NCBI GenBank assembly: GCA_012961845.1 | Contig: DTYO01000064.1 | Location: forward strand, 1 to 7,218 | Direction of reading: 5' to 3' | From: Thermodesulfobacteriaceae bacterium | GTDB taxonomy: Bacteria > Desulfobacterota > Dissulfuribacteria > Dissulfuribacterales > UBA3076 | Length of the DNA stretch: 7,218 nt | In this document: one piece after another, positions 6,218 through 7,218 of the stretch | Layout: each line of letters opens with the position of its first letter | Numbering within the stretch: position 1 is the first letter of the stretch | The notes under the pieces: generated by a model | The model's database searches: none | What the model was told of the DNA's origin: nothing | Seen by the model: only the letters and a program-made list of their open reading frames with translations | Translations under genes and position numbers: made by a program

Positions 6218-6308
6218 AATTCAGCTCCAACGTTAATGATACAAGTCATGAAGCAGTGAGAGACAGAGTTGTTTTGGTCCAGTAGATGATTAACAAATGG
6301 AGAGATCT
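6218..6308 (+). other. dnaG-rpoD intergenic spacer
   Basis: This 91-bp gap has no clear promoter or terminator. GTTAATGAT (6232-6240) and ATGATTAAC (6286-6294) form an imperfect AT-rich inverted repeat with one mismatch around a 45-nt loop, which is weak as an RNA stem. In-frame TAA at 6291-6293 blocks any longer rpoD start beyond ATG 6297. Co-transcription of rpoD with dnaG is the simplest reading. Confidence 0.6.
6299..6304 (+). promoter_or_regulatory. Ribosome binding site deciding the rpoD start
   Basis: GGAGAG is spaced 4 nt from ATG 6309, or 6 nt if the core is GGAG. In-frame ATG 6297 has no purine-rich site before it, so 6309 is the preferred start. Confidence 0.7.
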
Positions 6309-7218
6309 ATGAAGGAAATAAGTAGTGATTCTGTCACGGCCTGTGATGGAGGCTTGGAGAATCGCAAATCTGCAGCTGGAAATATGAAAGAGGTGACTCA
6401 GGATCCGGCGGCAAGTGGTGTCCGCGGAAATATTGCTGCCAAAGGCGTTATCTCCGATCCTGTCAAGATTTATCTGAAGGAGATGAGCCGTAACGAACTT
6501 TTTTCCCGGGAGGAGGAGGCGGCCATAGCCAAATCGATGGAATACGGCGAATATGCCTTTGTTCAGGCCTCTTTTCGTGTACCCGACGTGGTTGGCGCCT
6601 TTCTCAAGGAAGGATACGCCCATATTGAGAGCAGGCCTAGTATTCCCCGCCGGGGCGGCAGTGAAACAAACACAGCCGGAAATGAAAGCAGCTGCGGGAA
6701 CAAGGTCAGATACGGAAGGATCTTGAATACCTTGTTCCAGTTGCACATGGATAATCAGGCTGCTCTGGAGTGTATGCAGTCTGCCGGCAGAAAAGAAATC
6801 CGGAAGACAAAAGAAATCCTCGACGAAAATACCCATTCCATGATGGCCGTCTTTGGAGAGGGCCGTATAGACAAGTGGTTTCAGGATCTGATTTTCCAGG
6901 CGTTCCTGGATGAGATCGAAAAACTCGCCGTACTTACAGAAGAAGAAATCTTTTCCAGAACCTGTCTGTCTCCGGAAGAGTTTGAAAAGATAGTAGTTCT
7001 GTTCCAGGAGGGATGTCTGCTGGTCAGGTCTTCAAAAGAGCGGCTTGTGCGCGCCAACCTGCGTCTGGTGGTAAGCATAGCAAAGAAATACTGTAACCGT
7101 GGTCTGCATCTGGCTGATCTGATTCAGGAGGGAAATATAGGCCTGATGAAGGCTGTGGACAAATTTGAATACAGGCGGGGATATAAATTCAGCACTTACG
7201 CAACATGGTGGATCCGAC
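6309..7218 (+). CDS. rpoD: RNA polymerase housekeeping sigma factor sigma-70, N-terminal part (3' end outside window)
   Basis: The 303 complete codons present are the N-terminal half of a primary sigma factor, which binds core RNA polymerase and recognises the -10 and -35 boxes. Region 1.2 is visible (SDPVKIYLKEMS, 49-60, then FSREEEAAIAKSMEYGE). A long non-conserved region follows (about 85-240), with a Ser/Gly/Asn-rich stretch near 107-131. Region 2.1 is RLVRANLRLVVSIAKKY (245-261) and region 2.2, the beta-prime contact, is DLIQEGNIGLMKAVDKF (270-286). Region 2.3, the melting element with its aromatic residues, is EYRRGYKFSTYATWWIR (287-303), at the window edge. Regions 2.4 to 4 lie beyond the edge. 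The oddity is the N-terminus: only about 48 weakly structured residues precede region 1.2, so the usual region 1.1 is missing. The long non-conserved region and the dnaG linkage argue for RpoD rather than a stress sigma. Confidence 0.93.
   Translation, partial: MKEISSDSVTACDGGLENRKSAAGNMKEVTQDPAASGVRGNIAAKGVISDPVKIYLKEMSRNELFSREEEAAIAKSMEYGEYAFVQASFRVPDVVGAFLKEGYAHIESRPSIPRRGGSETNTAGNESSCGNKVRYGRILNTLFQLHMDNQAALECMQSAGRKEIRKTKEILDENTHSMMAVFGEGRIDKWFQDLIFQAFLDEIEKLAVLTEEEIFSRTCLSPEEFEKIVVLFQEGCLLVRSSKERLVRANLRLVVSIAKKYCNRGLHLADLIQEGNIGLMKAVDKFEYRRGYKFSTYATWWIR

Noticed and set aside
6269..6297. Possible separate rpoD promoter (TTGTTT with AT-rich sequence downstream)
   Set aside because: At 17-bp spacing the downstream hexamer is AACAAA, which is not a credible -10 box.

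Overview
This window is a compact stretch of bacterial chromosome with about 50% GC by eye. It carries housekeeping genes on the + strand only: (SufB/SufD) - nadE - HD/OB-fold exoribonuclease - holB - promoter and leader - dnaG - rpoD. The dnaG-rpoD pair is the core of the classic macromolecular synthesis operon. The protein sequences, together with a SufBD of the minimal-SUF type, suggest an anaerobic Desulfobacterota-like (deltaproteobacterial) organism. That placement is a judgement from sequence feel, not from a search. There are no rRNA, tRNA, CRISPR, phage or insertion-sequence features.

Positions 1-4160 look like one transcription unit. It holds the last 125 codons of a SufB/SufD-family Fe-S assembly scaffold, a complete glutamine-dependent NAD+ synthetase (378-2012), a YhaM-type OB-fold/HD 3'-5' exoribonuclease candidate (2032-3078) and the clamp-loader delta-prime subunit HolB (3072-4160). 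Gene junctions are a 1-bp overlap (TGATG), a 19-bp gap and a 7-bp overlap, so translational coupling is likely. No internal promoter or terminator is evident.

Positions 4161-4438 are the only sizeable non-coding gap. It contains short palindromic and direct repeats, then a strong sigma-70 promoter (TTGACA, 17-nt spacer, TAGTAT), then a leader of about 110 nt. The leader carries an 11-codon upstream ORF behind a very strong Shine-Dalgarno. A hairpin overlaps this ORF and pairs the GTG start of dnaG. Together these suggest translation-coupled control of primase.

Positions 4439-7218 hold complete dnaG (592 aa) and the first 303 codons of rpoD, which runs off the window after sigma region 2.3 begins. 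The RpoD N-terminus is unusual because region 1.1 is absent: an in-frame stop lies just upstream of the start and region 1.2 begins near residue 49.

Functionally the window joins cofactor supply (Fe-S, NAD+), RNA turnover, and the replication/transcription machinery (clamp loader, primase, housekeeping sigma). I see no defence island, mobile element or clearly new enzymatic system. The most interesting signals are the dnaG leader and the RpoD N-terminus.
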